Part shown: one piece after another, positions 1 to 10,379 of the stretch | How positions within the stretch are numbered: the stretch's first letter is position 1 | How the letters are laid out: every line of letters starts with the position of its first letter | From: Shinisaurus crocodilurus | Taxonomy: Eukaryota > Chordata > Lepidosauria > Squamata > Shinisauridae | Direction: 5' to 3' | Assembly: GCA_021292165.1 (NCBI GenBank) | Contig: CM037880.1 | Span: 207,478,255 to 207,542,254, forward strand | DNA: 64,000 nt | Notes under the pieces: model-generated | What the model was told of the DNA's origin: nothing | Seen by the model: only the letters and a program-made list of their open reading frames with translations | Database searches by the model: none | Translations under genes and position numbers: made by a program

Positions 1-185
1 GGTGCGTTCTGCGCCTGCGCAGGGTCCCGTCACGTCATTTCCGGTCTCGGAAGTGACGGACGGGGCAGAAGACGCCCAATCGAGCGGCGTGGAGTACCTC
101 TCCATGCCTCTCAGAAGATCGGGTCGGGTCGCCGCCCCTGCAGAGAATCGGGTCGGGGGCGCGACCCAGCCTTGAAGGCAAGTCT
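1..185. other. GC-rich block with CRE/ETS-like motifs
   Basis: This is a CpG-rich stretch cut by the window edge. It holds TGACG-type half sites and TTCCGG (ETS-like) motifs in a loose inverted arrangement around 24-62. Bases 17-44 recur exactly at 25809-25836, so at least part of it is a dispersed repeat and not a unique promoter. No coding frame is convincing. It could be the edge of an LTR or a CpG-rich transposon. Confidence 0.4.
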
Positions 186-756
186 AATCTGAGGACCCAA
201 GATTGGAGGGCCCTGATGTAGAAGGCTAATGAGTGAATTAGCTATCAAATAGGCCTGCACATCATAGCACCAACAATTTCACATTTGATATTAAAATACA
301 TCTATATTGTCTACGGTGGCCATTTATGTGTTGCTAAAGAAGAGAAAATGCATCATGAAAAAAGAAGACAAAAAGGACACCGATTTGCATAAGTCTTCCA
401 TATGCTAATTTATATGTGTAGGTGCAAATTTAGAAATAATAATTTAAATAGAAATAAAATGCATCTCATCATAGTAGGGAAGACCGACCAGGTGGTCTGT
501 GTGCCTGTTCACTCTGCTGTCCAGATATGAACTGTTGATGGACAACTTCAAGGCTGCTGCTCTCCCTTTGCATGCAAACCAGTGCTTCTTTATCTTTAAA
601 CTGGACTTGGATTGGGCAGTCCTTCAAAAGCAAGACACCTTCAACTAGAGGACTGTGTCCTCTGACAGCTCTTCAAATAAAGGACTGTCCTCTGTAAAGT
701 TGGACACGTGGCCACCCTAATGATCTGTTAGCTGAAGATTGCAAGTTGTGCTGTTA
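186..756. other. AT-rich non-coding DNA
   Basis: Nothing recognisable is seen here: no repeat end, no long frame and no structured motif. Confidence 0.5.
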
Positions 757-929
757 TTCCAGCAGGCTGTGCAGAGGGAGATGTGAGGGAGTGCAGGGCC
801 ATTCCACCAGCCATGCTGAAAGGCCGCCTTCCTGAAGGCTCCTCCTCCCTCAGCTGTCACCACCACCAGCCATTCCAGCAGGCTGTGCAGAGGGAGAAGA
901 GAGGGAGCGCAGGGCCATTCCACCAGCCC
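757..929. repeat. Two-copy direct duplication, about 57-bp unit
   Basis: A unit starting CCAGCAGGCTGTGCAGAGGG and ending in CCATTCCACCAGCC occurs at about 757-813 and again at about 872-929. The two differ at only a few positions and are separated by about 58 bp. This is a local duplication; no element class can be assigned. Confidence 0.7.
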
Positions 930-999
930 TGCCACAAGAATTAATTAATTTCCCCCACCCCTTTCTTCCCTCCTCATTCCTTTTTCCTTGTGTGTCATG

Positions 1000-1123
1000 T
1001 CTTTTTAGATTGTAAGCCTGCGGGCAGGGACTGTCTTGTTTAATTGAAGCCGCTCTGGGAGCCTTATTTTGGCTGAGGAGTGGCATAAAAATATTTTCAA
1101 ATAAATAAATAAATAAATAATAT
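1000..1123 (+). mobile_element. LINE 3' tail (L2/CR1-like), ends in (AAAT)n
   Basis: The phrase beginning TTGTAAGCCTGCGGGCAGGG, followed by a GCCGCTCTGGGAGCC-like segment and a terminal (AAAT)n run, resembles the 3' ends of L2-type reptile LINEs. Only the untranslated 3' end is present. Subfamily was not assigned. Confidence 0.5.
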
Positions 1124-2067
1124 TTTTTTGGCTTACACTCCAAAATCTGTGACACTCATCCATCCACACAAATCGTGGACACAAAACACATGTACATAGC
1201 AGACTGCAGAATAAAGATGTTCTTAAAAATTATAATAGAAAATTAAACATACGCTTCTGAGTCAAGTTTTATTGACTCATTCCAATTCGTTTATATGTGA
1301 TGTGGCTCTGTTTCACCATCTGCATAAGGGTTTCTGAAGAAAAAAAAAACATAAATTATTCAAACTGGAAAAATGTTCCCTGAAAATTAGTTCTGGTGGC
1401 AAGTGCTGTTTCTCTTTGTTTACAAATGGTGTGCGTGTGTATTTGTATACTGTATATATATAAATATATAATATATATTCAACAAGATTTTATATCCCAA
1501 GGGAACCAGGATTTCCATGCAAGATGTAATGTACTGATTCTGTAAATACTGTAGGAAGATCTGAGACAACAGCTGAAAATATTTGTGGGCACAATATGGA
1601 ACAACTAACCATGCTAGTATATATGGCCAAGATTCAAAGCACAAGCTTCCTTGTGCATGGTAGGAGATGTAGAGACACATACCCCCAGTCACCCCATTAA
1701 AGCAGGCTCCCACCTTGTCTACTGTTCACATAGGGCAACTTCAGAGTAGCTCCTCATGACTTGTGGTTACACACACTGTAGCCCTTCTTTTGATAGCTGG
1801 CTCTGCCTTCAAGACCACCCACCACCACCCCGATCGCAGTGGTACTTATAGTGCAATCATCCTATGCATGTTTACTCCAATACTCAAATTATGGAGGAAA
1901 AGGAGGGAATTAATGTTCACCACCTCCCCCTATATACACCAGGACAATTACCTCTAAGATCTTCAGAGGAGACCTTGTGGCCCATTGTGTCACCAACAGA
2001 ATGTTGCAATATAACACATCTCGAAAGTGGGTCTTCTCAGAAGTGGGGCCCATCCTCTGGGACACCA
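1124..2067. other. Non-coding DNA with short AT microsatellite
   Basis: Contains a short TA-rich run near 1451-1478. Short frames here are not gene-like. No repeat family is recognised. Confidence 0.5.
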
Positions 2068-2135
2068 TGACCTGTATGGTTCAGAAGGCAGAAAATATGG
2101 TGTGTTTTAAACAACCTCTGAAAATGTACTTGTTC
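2068..2135 (+). mobile_element. Possible L2-type LINE fragment
   Basis: Codon-like remnants (a tryptophan-aspartate phrase followed by a phrase resembling 'FKQPLKMYLF') look like the C-terminal end of L2 ORF2, where the text usually reads as a Phe-Lys ... Leu-Lys-x-Tyr-Leu-Phe pattern. The fragment is very degraded and runs into the SINE tail downstream. Confidence 0.35.
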
Positions 2136-2295
2136 ATGCAAGTACTCAGCCTAACCTACCTCACAGGGTTGTTGTGAGGATAAAATGGAGAGGAGGAGGA
2201 GGAGGAGGAGGAGGAGGATTATGTAAGCCGCCTTGGGTTCCTTGCAGGAAAAAAGGCGGGGTATAAATATAATAAATAAATAAATAAATAAGTAC
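2136..2295 (+). mobile_element. tRNA-type SINE family A, 3' part
   Basis: The 3' two-thirds of the family that is complete at 39033-39293: CCTAACCTACCTCACAGGG, then GGATAAAATGGAGAGGAGG, then TAAGCCGCCTTGGGTTCCTT, GGCGGGGTATAAAT and (AAAT)n. The tRNA-like head is missing. An expanded (GAG)n run lies at 2190-2218 inside the element. Confidence 0.85.
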
Positions 2296-2480
2296 ATGAT
2301 GCTGCTCCATTTTATTGTCTCTTTTTTATTGTTTCTTTTTATCTTACTTTGGCTGTAGGCTGATTTTTTAGTGTTATATTGTATTAGATATGCACTTTTA
2401 ACTGTGATTTTTAAATATTTTTGTACATAAACTATTTTAGAGATTTTATTATATTAAGTGGTACACAAGTACTACTACTA
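2296..2480. other. T-rich non-coding DNA
   Basis: AT-rich sequence between two repeats. Nothing else is recognised. Confidence 0.4.

Positions 2481-2511
<31 letters not shown>
2481..2511. repeat. (GAT)n microsatellite
   Basis: About ten GAT triplets, preceded by a short (CTA)n run. The aspartate run in the short frame here is a by-product of this repeat. Confidence 0.95.
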
Positions 2512-2779
2512 CCCAAAGCCTCATAGCTTTTGACTTGCTCCCTCCCATTTTAGCCAAATCATGCCCCATCCATCTTCTAAAAGTGATAACTGGTGATACA
2601 AGACAAAAGGTGAGGTGGCCCAGCCTTCTCTTCCCTTCTCCTATAATCTGAGGATTGGTTTGCAGATAAATCCCACCACTTTCATTGGGGCTCTAGTATG
2701 TGTGTTAAGGATTGCAGTTTCTCAGGATTGCAACACATGAAATTTTGAAGGGACATTGCTTTTATGACGTAGACACCCG

Positions 2780-3350
2780 CTAAGGAAGGATTTCTGGAAA
2801 TTCCATCCCTAAGGGGGTGAAAAGGGGGGGATTTGCCCCACTCTCATATCCTATGGGCAAAACAACAGGGGAGCAGTTAGTTATGCAAATCGGCCTCACC
2901 TCATAATTGCTGCAGGAGCCAATAGGAGCAGTTATGCAAATAGCCCATACGACACTTAGAATGTTCATATGAATTCCTGCAGGGGCCAATAGGGGTGGTT
3001 GGGTATGCAAATCTCCCCTAGGCCATTTAGAATGTTCTCTGAGGGGGGTGAAAAGGGAGGGAAAGTTTTTAAATGACTGAATGACTGTTGTGTGTGTGGG
3101 GGGGGCGTCGCATAGGCTCCACTCCATCACGTTTTGACGGATCTACCCCAAACTTGGCACGGTCACTCTTCATCACCTGTAGACTCTTAGGATTAACCTG
3201 ATTTTTCTTTAAGATCAGATATTTCTGTCAGAAAAGTTTTCTGCTGCCAGCACCCAGCCTAAACGTTACACTTTCAGTCAGAGACACGGTATCTTTTCCA
3301 TAGTAACAAATCGTAAAATCCACGCAAGCACAGCCGCGGGCAACAGCTAA
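2780..3350 (+). mobile_element. Possible non-autonomous Helitron-like element
   Basis: The 3' boundary reads GCCGCGGGCAACAGCTAA followed by T, matching the Helitron rule of a CTRR end inserted before T, with a GC-rich potential stem just upstream. The segment CCCCAAACTTGGCACGGTCA is also typical in style of Helitron interiors. The 5' half contains three loosely repeated units, each with CCAAT and/or ATGCAAAT. No Rep/helicase coding is present. Assignment rests on the 3' end only. Confidence 0.45.
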
Positions 3351-3375
3351 TATATATATATATATATATATATAA
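3349..3375. repeat. (TA)n microsatellite
   Basis: About 13 TA dinucleotides directly after the Helitron-like 3' end. Confidence 0.95.
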
Positions 3376-3643
3376 TTATAATTATGCAGGTTCTAATCCA
3401 TGCAGGCTAATTTTATTTGACTATAACTCCATAATATTGATGAAAAAAGCGAGTAGCTGGAAGAGGGGCAGAGAGATGGAGAAAGAGGCCAAGGGTGAGC
3501 TTTCATGTCCATGCATGAGCAGCAATGGCAAATGCAAGCACAAATCGAGGAGAGACGAGCATCAAGCTGATTGTTCAGAGAATCTTGGTGAACTCAAACA
3601 GCACTTGTTCACCTTTCCTGCTCAAAGTGCAAAATTGTGTTGA

Positions 3644-3680
<37 letters not shown>

Positions 3681-4010
3681 CTCTATACAGCCTAATAAAC
3701 AGTGTATTTCATACATTGCCTCATCAGTGTGCATATTCTATATTTTTACATCATGTACATTTACCTGTCAAATACTCACAACCTCCAACACTATTGGGGG
3801 ATTGTCTATAGTAACTATGTGCACAATTTCCTGTTCCACTGCTAACATGGATATATTGCCCATGAGATCCAAGGAATGCGCATAATAGCCCAGTGTTTCT
3901 GCTCATTTTCCATTTAACTCACATTAAATCAAACATATTATACACTCCTTTTAATAAATGCTACATTAAAAAGTAAGGCAACAGTATTCCAAATATGTTT
4001 ATATGGTCTT
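3376..4010. other. Non-coding DNA with (AT)n run
   Basis: Holds an (AT)n microsatellite at 3647-3679. The rest is low-complexity AT-rich DNA without recognised elements. Confidence 0.5.
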
Positions 4011-4145
4011 AGGTCCCACTGAAATAAATGACACTTAATTCTGAGTAAATATTCTCCTGATAAGGACAAGATTGCAATTCTATGTTCACTTCGTTGGAAG
4101 TAAATACCACTGAAATCAGTGGGACTTATTTCTGAGTATTAAAAA
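4011..4145. repeat. Old interspersed repeat, 'CAGTGGGACTTATTTCTGAGT' type
   Basis: Two related phrases, TCCCACTGAAATAAATGACA and the reverse-related CAGTGGGACTTATTTCTGAG, belong to a dispersed family also glimpsed at 33670-33770. Both copies are diverged. Class unknown. Confidence 0.45.
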
Positions 4146-4524
4146 ATATGCATAAGACAGGGGTGCACATATTTATGCCAATTGATTTATACATACATCC
4201 ATGTAAATTACCTTTATTAGGCTACTAAGCATTTAAGAATAAGTGTATTGATTCACTAATGTAATACATTAATCAATGCCAGATTCAGAAGAAATTATTT
4301 CTTTTCATTGTCAAAATGTATGTGCAGCATTTATACTGAACCCAAGAGAAGACAGTCATTCTGTCAAGCCAGTTTTCAAAATGTGGGATTTGATATAAGC
4401 GCTTTGAAACAAGCTTAGGAAATAGGATTTCTTTTACTGAATCCACTTTGAAATTTAAATTGTTCAGAAGCCATGCACTAACTGTGATCCTTAATGACAT
4501 GTATTGTCTCTGTTTGATGAGCAA
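4146..4524. other. Non-coding DNA
   Basis: AT-rich with no recognised repeat or gene. Confidence 0.4.
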
Positions 4525-4532
4525 AGTTAAGG

Positions 4533-4629
4533 CAGCGTTCTCCAACCTTGGGTCCCCAGATGTTTTTGGCCTACAACTCTGGGAGTTGTAGGCCAAAAAC
4601 ATCTGGGGACCCAAGGTTGGAGAACACTG
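4533..4629. mobile_element. hAT-like MITE collapsed to a 97-bp hairpin
   Basis: Two arms (4532-4579 and 4583-4630) are reverse complements with one mismatch across about 48 bp, separated by only three bases. Termini read CAGCGTTCTCCAACC and its complement, as in hAT-type MITEs. The eight bases before (AGTTAAGG) and after (CATTAAGG) match at 6 of 8, a decayed 8-bp target duplication. Confidence 0.75.
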
Positions 4630-4737
4630 CATTAAGGTGACAACTCAGAAAATATCCATAGTGTAATATTTGCAACCCACTCCTCTTCAAAGGAGCCCTG
4701 AGCTCAGGGTAGCATACATGGTTCTACCCACACCCAT

Positions 4738-4900
4738 TTCATCTTTACAACAATCCTGTGATACAGGTTGAGCCAAGAGAAAGAGTATCTGGCCCATAGT
4801 CACCCAGTAAGTTTTTGGCTGAGTAGGAAGTAGAACCTGAGTCTCTTCTATCCTAGACTGCACTCCAACCACACTGTTAGACCACACTGTCTGGTGTAGC
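4738..4900 (-). mobile_element. Degraded SINE family A copy
   Basis: Read on the minus strand it follows the family A order: a B-box-like region, ACTTACTGGGTGACTATGGG, and a segment reading into GTTGTAAAGATGAAA. It is much more diverged than the other copies and lacks the 3' tail. Confidence 0.55.
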
Positions 4901-4964
4901 ACTATAGCCACAGTGTGACGACAGAGAGATATGAATAAAGAAGTGGCATGTGTGTGCATGTGAC

Positions 4965-5420
4965 TTAGGGTGCGATCCAATGCCCACAAGCCTCTGGACT
5001 TGGAGGATTACGGGCATCCTATGCAAGGTGGGAGAAGCGTGGAGGTGATCTTTGCCTCTGCAGTCCTCCCACCCTGCAACTCAGCTTGTCAGCCGATTTC
5101 ACCCATCTAGCTGCAGCACTTCAGACAGGGAGGGAAGGGGGCTAGAGTGCCGCCAGGATACCTCATGTTCTAATGGACCGGGTCTCTTTCCTTCCCCTCC
5201 CCCCAGAACACCCTCTTCACCCCTTCTCTGAGGTTGGTCTTATGACCTTGGAGAAGCAGCTGGCACAGTTCTTTCCATGCTGGCTGTGAGTGGGGCGGGG
5301 GAGGGTGATCCAGGCGCGGATCCTCAGCTCTGAGGTCGGAGCTCTTTTCTGACCTCAGATCTCAGAATCTGAAGCATCCCATGGCCCTCTAGACACTGTC
5401 TAAGGGCCATAGGATTGCTC
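4965..5420 (+). mobile_element. Short inverted-repeat element 'T1', copy 1
   Basis: Starts TTAGGGTGCGATCC and ends GGCCATAGGATTGC. The interior carries ATTACGGGCATCC, a CCTCCCACCCTGCA phrase, GAGGTTGG and CTAGACACTGTCTA-like pieces shared in order with copies at 7654-8528 and 42091-42520 and, in part, 62348-63303. No coding capacity. Probably a non-autonomous DNA transposon of unassigned superfamily. Confidence 0.7.
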
Positions 5421-5429
5421 TGCCTGAGA

Positions 5430-5540
5430 TGTATGGGGGAAAAAAATCAGTTTGGTTTGATAAGAATTTATCAAACTCCATGAAGTTCTTCATATGTGGG
5501 ACAAAAAGAACTTGAATTTTAAAACATTTGACTGCGGGAG
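5430..5540. repeat. Paired repeat, unit 1 of 2
   Basis: Shares with 5790-5900 the series 'GAATTTATCAAACTCCATGA / AAGTTCTTCATAT / AAAGAACTTGA'. The two units are about 360 bp apart and moderately diverged. Possibly two copies of one dispersed repeat. Confidence 0.6.
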
Positions 5541-5775
5541 GATCCGAAATAGGCAGATTTCTCCACCCAGGCCCAGGGCAGGGCTTTGCATTCTTAGTTC
5601 TTGGAAGTCTACATTTGAATTTTGGTGTATTCAACTATGTTAGCGCTGAATTAAGGTTGCCACCCCTTCTCCCCCCCCCATCAGGCTCCTCATCATTAAC
5701 ATCTAGATGGCAGGCAGGTACATCATGTTCCTCGCCATGCTGGAAATAGCTTTACCTATTGAACTTGGCTGGTGC
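5541..5775. other. Non-coding spacer between paired repeats
   Basis: No repeat recognised; contains a C-run near 5672. Confidence 0.4.
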
Positions 5776-5935
5776 AAATGGGTGGGGTTTTCATCTCAGT
5801 TACTTTTTGACAAGAATTCACCAAACTTCACAAAGTTCTTCATATTCAGGAGAGAAAGAACTTGAGAGTTTAAAGATACAAATGTGGGGAGAGAGGAAAA
5901 CTGGCAGATTTGCCCATCCCTGATGTGACAACTGC
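5776..5935. repeat. Paired repeat, unit 2 of 2
   Basis: Second copy of the 5430-5540 unit, with GAATTCACCAAACTTCACAA, AAGTTCTTCATAT and AAAGAACTTGA. It ends in GATTTGCCCATCCCTG, a phrase type also seen at 27560. Confidence 0.6.
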
Positions 5936-7653
5936 ACATCCTCCACTGTAGCTCCTTGCAATTAAGGTGGCCTGGAAGGTCAGGGGAATCAGCCAATTAT
6001 TCTGGGATCTTGGTGGTATAATATTTTTTAACAGGAGACATACTACAGTATTTCAGAGTGATCCAGACCTAAAGGAACAGCAATATTTGCTCTACTCACT
6101 GACTCTCTCCTCTACCAAGACAAAGCACCTTCCCCCATCTCTGAGCTTTGGCAGGTTTCCCCTTATGTACCTTTATTGTTCACTTCCATTTGCCTGCAAC
6201 TTACACACAAGACCAAACCGTAATGTATTTCAGAAGGGAAGAATCTCATCAGAACCTCTGTTGCTTGCTGGGCAGCAGAGTGGGAGGTCAATCTATCTTT
6301 TGCTTAGAACTCACCTGAGGAGAGAGCATGCCATGATATGAATAATAAGGGGGGATCCTTGGAATGAGGGGATATGGTAAAAGATATATGGGAAGCTTCA
6401 CATCTCAGGTCAGATTTCACCTCCGGGGGGTACCTTCAGTTACCTATCACTACACTAGGATGATCTCTCTAATATTTCTGTTATGGACTTACTTTAATTC
6501 ATTGTTTTGTTTTGGAGCTGTACTATGACTTCTAATTCATCGTTTTGTTTTAAAGCTGTCCCATGATTAAAGGAATCTTCCTCAATTAATCACGAGAATT
6601 TTAGTTGATTTAGAGAGCAATGCTAGCAGAGCCTCCAAAATCCAAGGACGGAGGAAAAATAAATCCTTCCCCTTGCTGGCAATGGGAGGAAAACTTGAGC
6701 ATGTTTACATGTTTTCCGGGAACAGGGGCATGGTTGGGGGCTGAGAGGCATCGGATCCATTGCCTTTCCCTCCCCACCCACTAAAACACCATTTTTCTGA
6801 CTTCTCAAAGTTGGAATTCAGACCTCGTTGAGCAGGGGTGGGCAACATGCAGCCCACACTGCCCCCATAGCAGTCCTGGCATCTCCTGTCCTGCTGCTCC
6901 CACCTTAAAATGGTAAACACAGCTATTTTAAGTTAACCCCCATAGGGGGTTAAAATAGTGCCCATAGGATAGCTCTCTAAATTACTGGTTTAAATGTGCA
7001 TACATTTTGTATAACAACAATAGATTCTCAAGCCAACCCCTCCCCCCAAAAAAACACCCCTTTATATGATGCACAAATGTAATGTAGCATGCATCATATG
7101 TAGCATGCATGCATCACCCTGTAACCAGCATTCCCCTCTGCGAAAGAGAGAACCAGGATCTAGGATGCCTCTTTTACGGTGGTGTTTGCCCTCTGTAATT
7201 TTATATGATCATGAATTAGAAATAATTATGTCCATCTGTTGTTTTGTCCTGCCAGTGGGTGCACTCCCTGAATGAGTTCTGCACAGGATGCTCCAGCTGG
7301 TGAGAAAAGGGGAGCCAATTTTTGCCAATTACCCCGTCTCCTACAATCCCCAGCACCACTTACTTCTAAAGCTGTTCTGGAGGGTCCCCCAAACCTCTAG
7401 AGAAGATTTGTGTGGGCATAGGGCACTGCAGGGAGAGGAGAAATTGTCAAAAATTACCTCCTCACTCATTCTGCCAGTGGAAATGCTCCACTCAGTCAGA
7501 AGCCTTCTGCAGATAGAAGGATCCCATCCATCCATGGGAGACAGATTTTAAATCCAACACCCAATATTTTCTGCAGGGGTAGGGCAGATCTGCTGTCTAA
7601 TGGAACCCTTTTTTACTTGATCAAAAGGTTTTTTTTTAAAAAAAAAAAAAAAA
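5936..7653. other. Non-coding DNA with local tandem duplication and MITE end
   Basis: At 6482-6570 a unit of about 47 bp containing AATTCATTGTTTTGTTTT is duplicated in tandem with changes. At 6836-6900 CAGGGGTGGGCAACATGCAG looks like a hAT-type MITE terminus. A T-run/A-run lies at 7629-7653. No gene-like frame is seen. Confidence 0.5.
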
Positions 7654-8528
7654 TTAACAGCGCAATCCAATGCGGCTGCCCATAACCCCCCGAACTCGAA
7701 GGATTACGGGCATGCAATGGAGAGCACAAGGAGGTGAAGATCGCCTCCTCCCACCCTGCACAAGACTTGAATGGCTGATTTGGGCCGTCTAAGTCGTTTT
7801 GCCACAGCTCGCAAGGAGGAGTGGCTATGGGGCTGCCAGGCTATTACGTATCATGGCAGAGCCCAGGGCCGGCGCTACCGCTAGGCAGACCCAGGCAGCT
7901 GCCTAGGGCACGGGGCGGAAGAGGGCGCAGAGTTTCTGCGCCCCTTCCTCTCCTCCGGCGTGCTCCTGCCCTGCCTGCCGCCTCCGCCGCGCCTCCCCGC
8001 CCGCTTGCCGGCCGCTGCCGCCGCTGCACCCCCCCCGCGCGCCCGCCCGCGCGCCCATCCGCCAACCACCTACCTACCTTCCCGTCGTAAAGCGCAGGGG
8101 TCCCATCGCGTCGGAGGAGGAGGTGGCGGCAGCAGCAGCAGCCAGCAGCCAGCAGCGGGGGCGGGGGGAAGGTAGGTGGTGGTGGCGGCGGCGGCGGTGT
8201 GGGGGGGGTTGCAGAGCAGGGCTGCTTTGCTCCGGAGCCCCCCCCACGGCACGAGGGGGGGCGCTAAATATATTTGGCCTAGGGCGCCAAACAGCCCTGC
8301 ACCGTTCCTGGCAGAGCCTTACTCTTCCCCTCCCTGCCCACAAATCTCTGACTACAAGGTTGGTCTTCCAACCTCAGAGCCACAGCCTGTGCAGTTCTTT
8401 CTGTACTGCTGCAAGGATGGAGGGAGGGCGATCTGACCTCGGAGCACTTTTCCCAGGTCGGAGCTGGGACTCCAACCTCTCCTATGGCTGCCTAGACTCT
8501 GTCTAGTGGCCATAGGATTGCACCCTAA
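7654..8528 (+). mobile_element. Element 'T1', copy 2, split by a GC-rich insert
   Basis: The left part runs from TTAACAGCGCAATCC to 7863 and the right part from 8319 to GGATTGCACCCTAA at 8528. Both match copy 1 (4965-5420) in order and orientation. The insert at 7864-8308 is later than this copy. Confidence 0.7.
7864..8308. mobile_element. CpG-island-like 445-bp insertion, hAT-like MITE
   Basis: The block is bounded by a 10-bp direct repeat TGGCAGAGCC (7854-7863 and 8309-8318). It begins CAGGGCCGGCGCTACC, a terminus also seen at 47504, and ends near CTAGGGCGCCAAACAGCCCTG. It is extremely GC- and CpG-rich, which produces several overlapping proline/alanine/arginine-rich frames that I do not regard as genes. 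The terminal bases resemble a common vertebrate hAT-type MITE. Confidence 0.65.
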
Positions 8529-9166
8529 TCTAACCAAATAAAAGTTTAGATGTTGCTTCCTAATTTAGGACTCCCTTTGCTAAATGGGAAGTGATTTGAT
8601 GTTCACACACACACACATACACACTTTGTTTCCCTGTATTTTTAACATTGTTTCGTATAACATATTTTTAACTTTGTCAAAGTCCCTGTGGGGACTCATG
8701 GGGGGCGGTAGAAGGTTGTGGAATACACTTTATGAATAAAAACATAGACTTATAAAAATATGCCCAGCTTTGAAAGCAACATCAAAGGGTTTGTAAATTA
8801 GCTAAAAGACAGGAAAGTAGCGAAAGGAGTGAAACTGAGCTATGAGTACTGAAGATATAAGAAGGAACACTTGTTTGATCCATCAATAGTCCTTCTATCA
8901 TTCCATTGATGAAGAGGAAAACAAAAAGAGGAAATATAATTAAAATATATCAAAAATGAAAACTGTATGCTAAGAGGAAAAGACTGGTGTTAAAGTAGAA
9001 ATCAATAATAATATCACATATCACAAGGAGGGGAAAATGAGAGATGACACTGGATAAAAGAGGTATTGTTCTCTATAATTATCATTTTAAGATAACAGAT
9101 TGTTAGGGAAGCTGAGGCTAAGCAAACACAAGGATGCTGTGTCATTTAATATTGATGGGGGGAATG
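8529..9166. other. Non-coding DNA with short (CA)n and LINE-like tail
   Basis: A short CA run is at 8605-8626. The segment around 8685-8755 (GGGGACTCATGGGGGGCGGT then TGAATAAAAACAT) resembles a LINE 3' end. Nothing else is recognised. Confidence 0.4.
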
Positions 9167-9200
9167 AAGATAAGATAAGATAAGATAAGATAAGATAAGA
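9167..9200. repeat. (GATAA)n microsatellite
   Basis: Seven tandem pentamers. Confidence 0.95.
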
Positions 9201-9492
9201 TGCCATTTGTTTTTGCAGCTTAGTGGATCAGACATCACTGAAAATCTCACCAAACAGCAATACTTAGAACATGTTTCTGCAATTAGAGACTATGCTACAC
9301 AGCTGAATGTGGACAAAACATAGTTCAGATTAGATTTTTTGAAGAGCAATATTGGGGGAGGGGGAGATGACAACCCAGCATCATTAAAAAAAGGAAGAAG
9401 CCTGGTCTATACAGAGCAGGACACTCTAGCATCACTACTTGGATGTCCCTGCCAGCCTTCTACTATTTCACTACTGTGCTGTTGCCATCCCC

Positions 9493-9745
9493 ATATTTAT
9501 TTATTTATTTATTTATTATATTTATCAATCGCCCATCTGGCCGGTCACCCGGCCACCCTGGGCGATGTACAATTAAAACACAGCAAAACAACACAATAAA
9601 ATATAACAATTAAAACAATATTAAAAATTCTCATTAAAAACCTAACCTACCCCATATTCCCGCCTGAACAGCCATGTTTTTAATGCACGGCGGAAGCTCA
9701 TCACGGAGGGGGCATGGCGAAGGCCACTAGGGAATCGAGGAAGAA
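9493..9745 (-). mobile_element. L2-like LINE 3' end
   Basis: Read on the minus strand it ends in ACATCGCCCAGGGTGGCCGG ... GGCGATTGATAAATATAAT and a terminal (AAAT)n. A second copy of the same 3' end is at 61260-61345. The upstream part preserves an L2 ORF2-like C-terminal phrase in translation (9660-9740) but no open frame. Confidence 0.65.
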
Positions 9746-10379
9746 CAGAAGAAGCATTAAAATTCCTTCCTAGATCAACCAGTTCTATGTGGACAACACT
9801 ATCTTGCATGTAGGAGTGCCCTGAAAATGTCAGGCTTCATGTTGGTAAAAGTGCAAGTTTTTTCTAGCTGTAAAGTTGCAGAGGGACTTTAAGTGTGTGG
9901 TCTAAAAGTGATAAAATCTCAGAAGCTAGAGTTCTGGGGAGGGATCTGAGCTGGATTTCCAGAAAACATTTTTGTGGGGTCTTCGTTCCAGTGCTGGTTC
10001 CAGGTTTGGAGGGACCTTGGGCAAGACACCCTCAATGGGCCCCTCCTTCAGTGAGAATACTTTCTCACCACCATTGTCACCAGCTGCTATTGCTCCTAAT
10101 CCTCTTTCTCGCCACCTGATTGCTTGGCTGGCAGAGAGCTAGTGAGAAGTAGGCAGTGGTATCTGCTGCTCCTCCTCAGCACCACCATTCTCTAGGCCAG
10201 AATGACAGGCAGGTGAATAAGTAGGTTGCACTGTGAAGAGAAAAAGCAACTCCAGCGGGATTTTGTCAGTGGGCCCCTGCTGGAGTCTGGGCCTTTAGCA
10301 AGTGCTCAACCATCCCTACTACCATTGACACCCCCGCTGCTTCGTTCCAAAGCGCAGAGTTTATATAGCCCAGATAGAC
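9746..10379. other. Non-coding DNA
   Basis: A segment around 9990-10330 contains ordinary-looking unique or old repeat sequence, including GGTTCCAGGTTTGGAGGGAC. No element end was found. Confidence 0.4.

Noticed and set aside
2421..2651. Aspartate-run protein
   Set aside because: Produced by the (GAT)n microsatellite.
5967..6341. 124-codon plus-strand frame
   Set aside because: No family resemblance and no exon signals; sits among degraded repeats.
7821..8506. Several overlapping alanine/proline/arginine-rich frames on both strands
   Set aside because: They come from a CpG-rich transposon-like insert; all frames are open simply because of GC bias, and no domain is visible.
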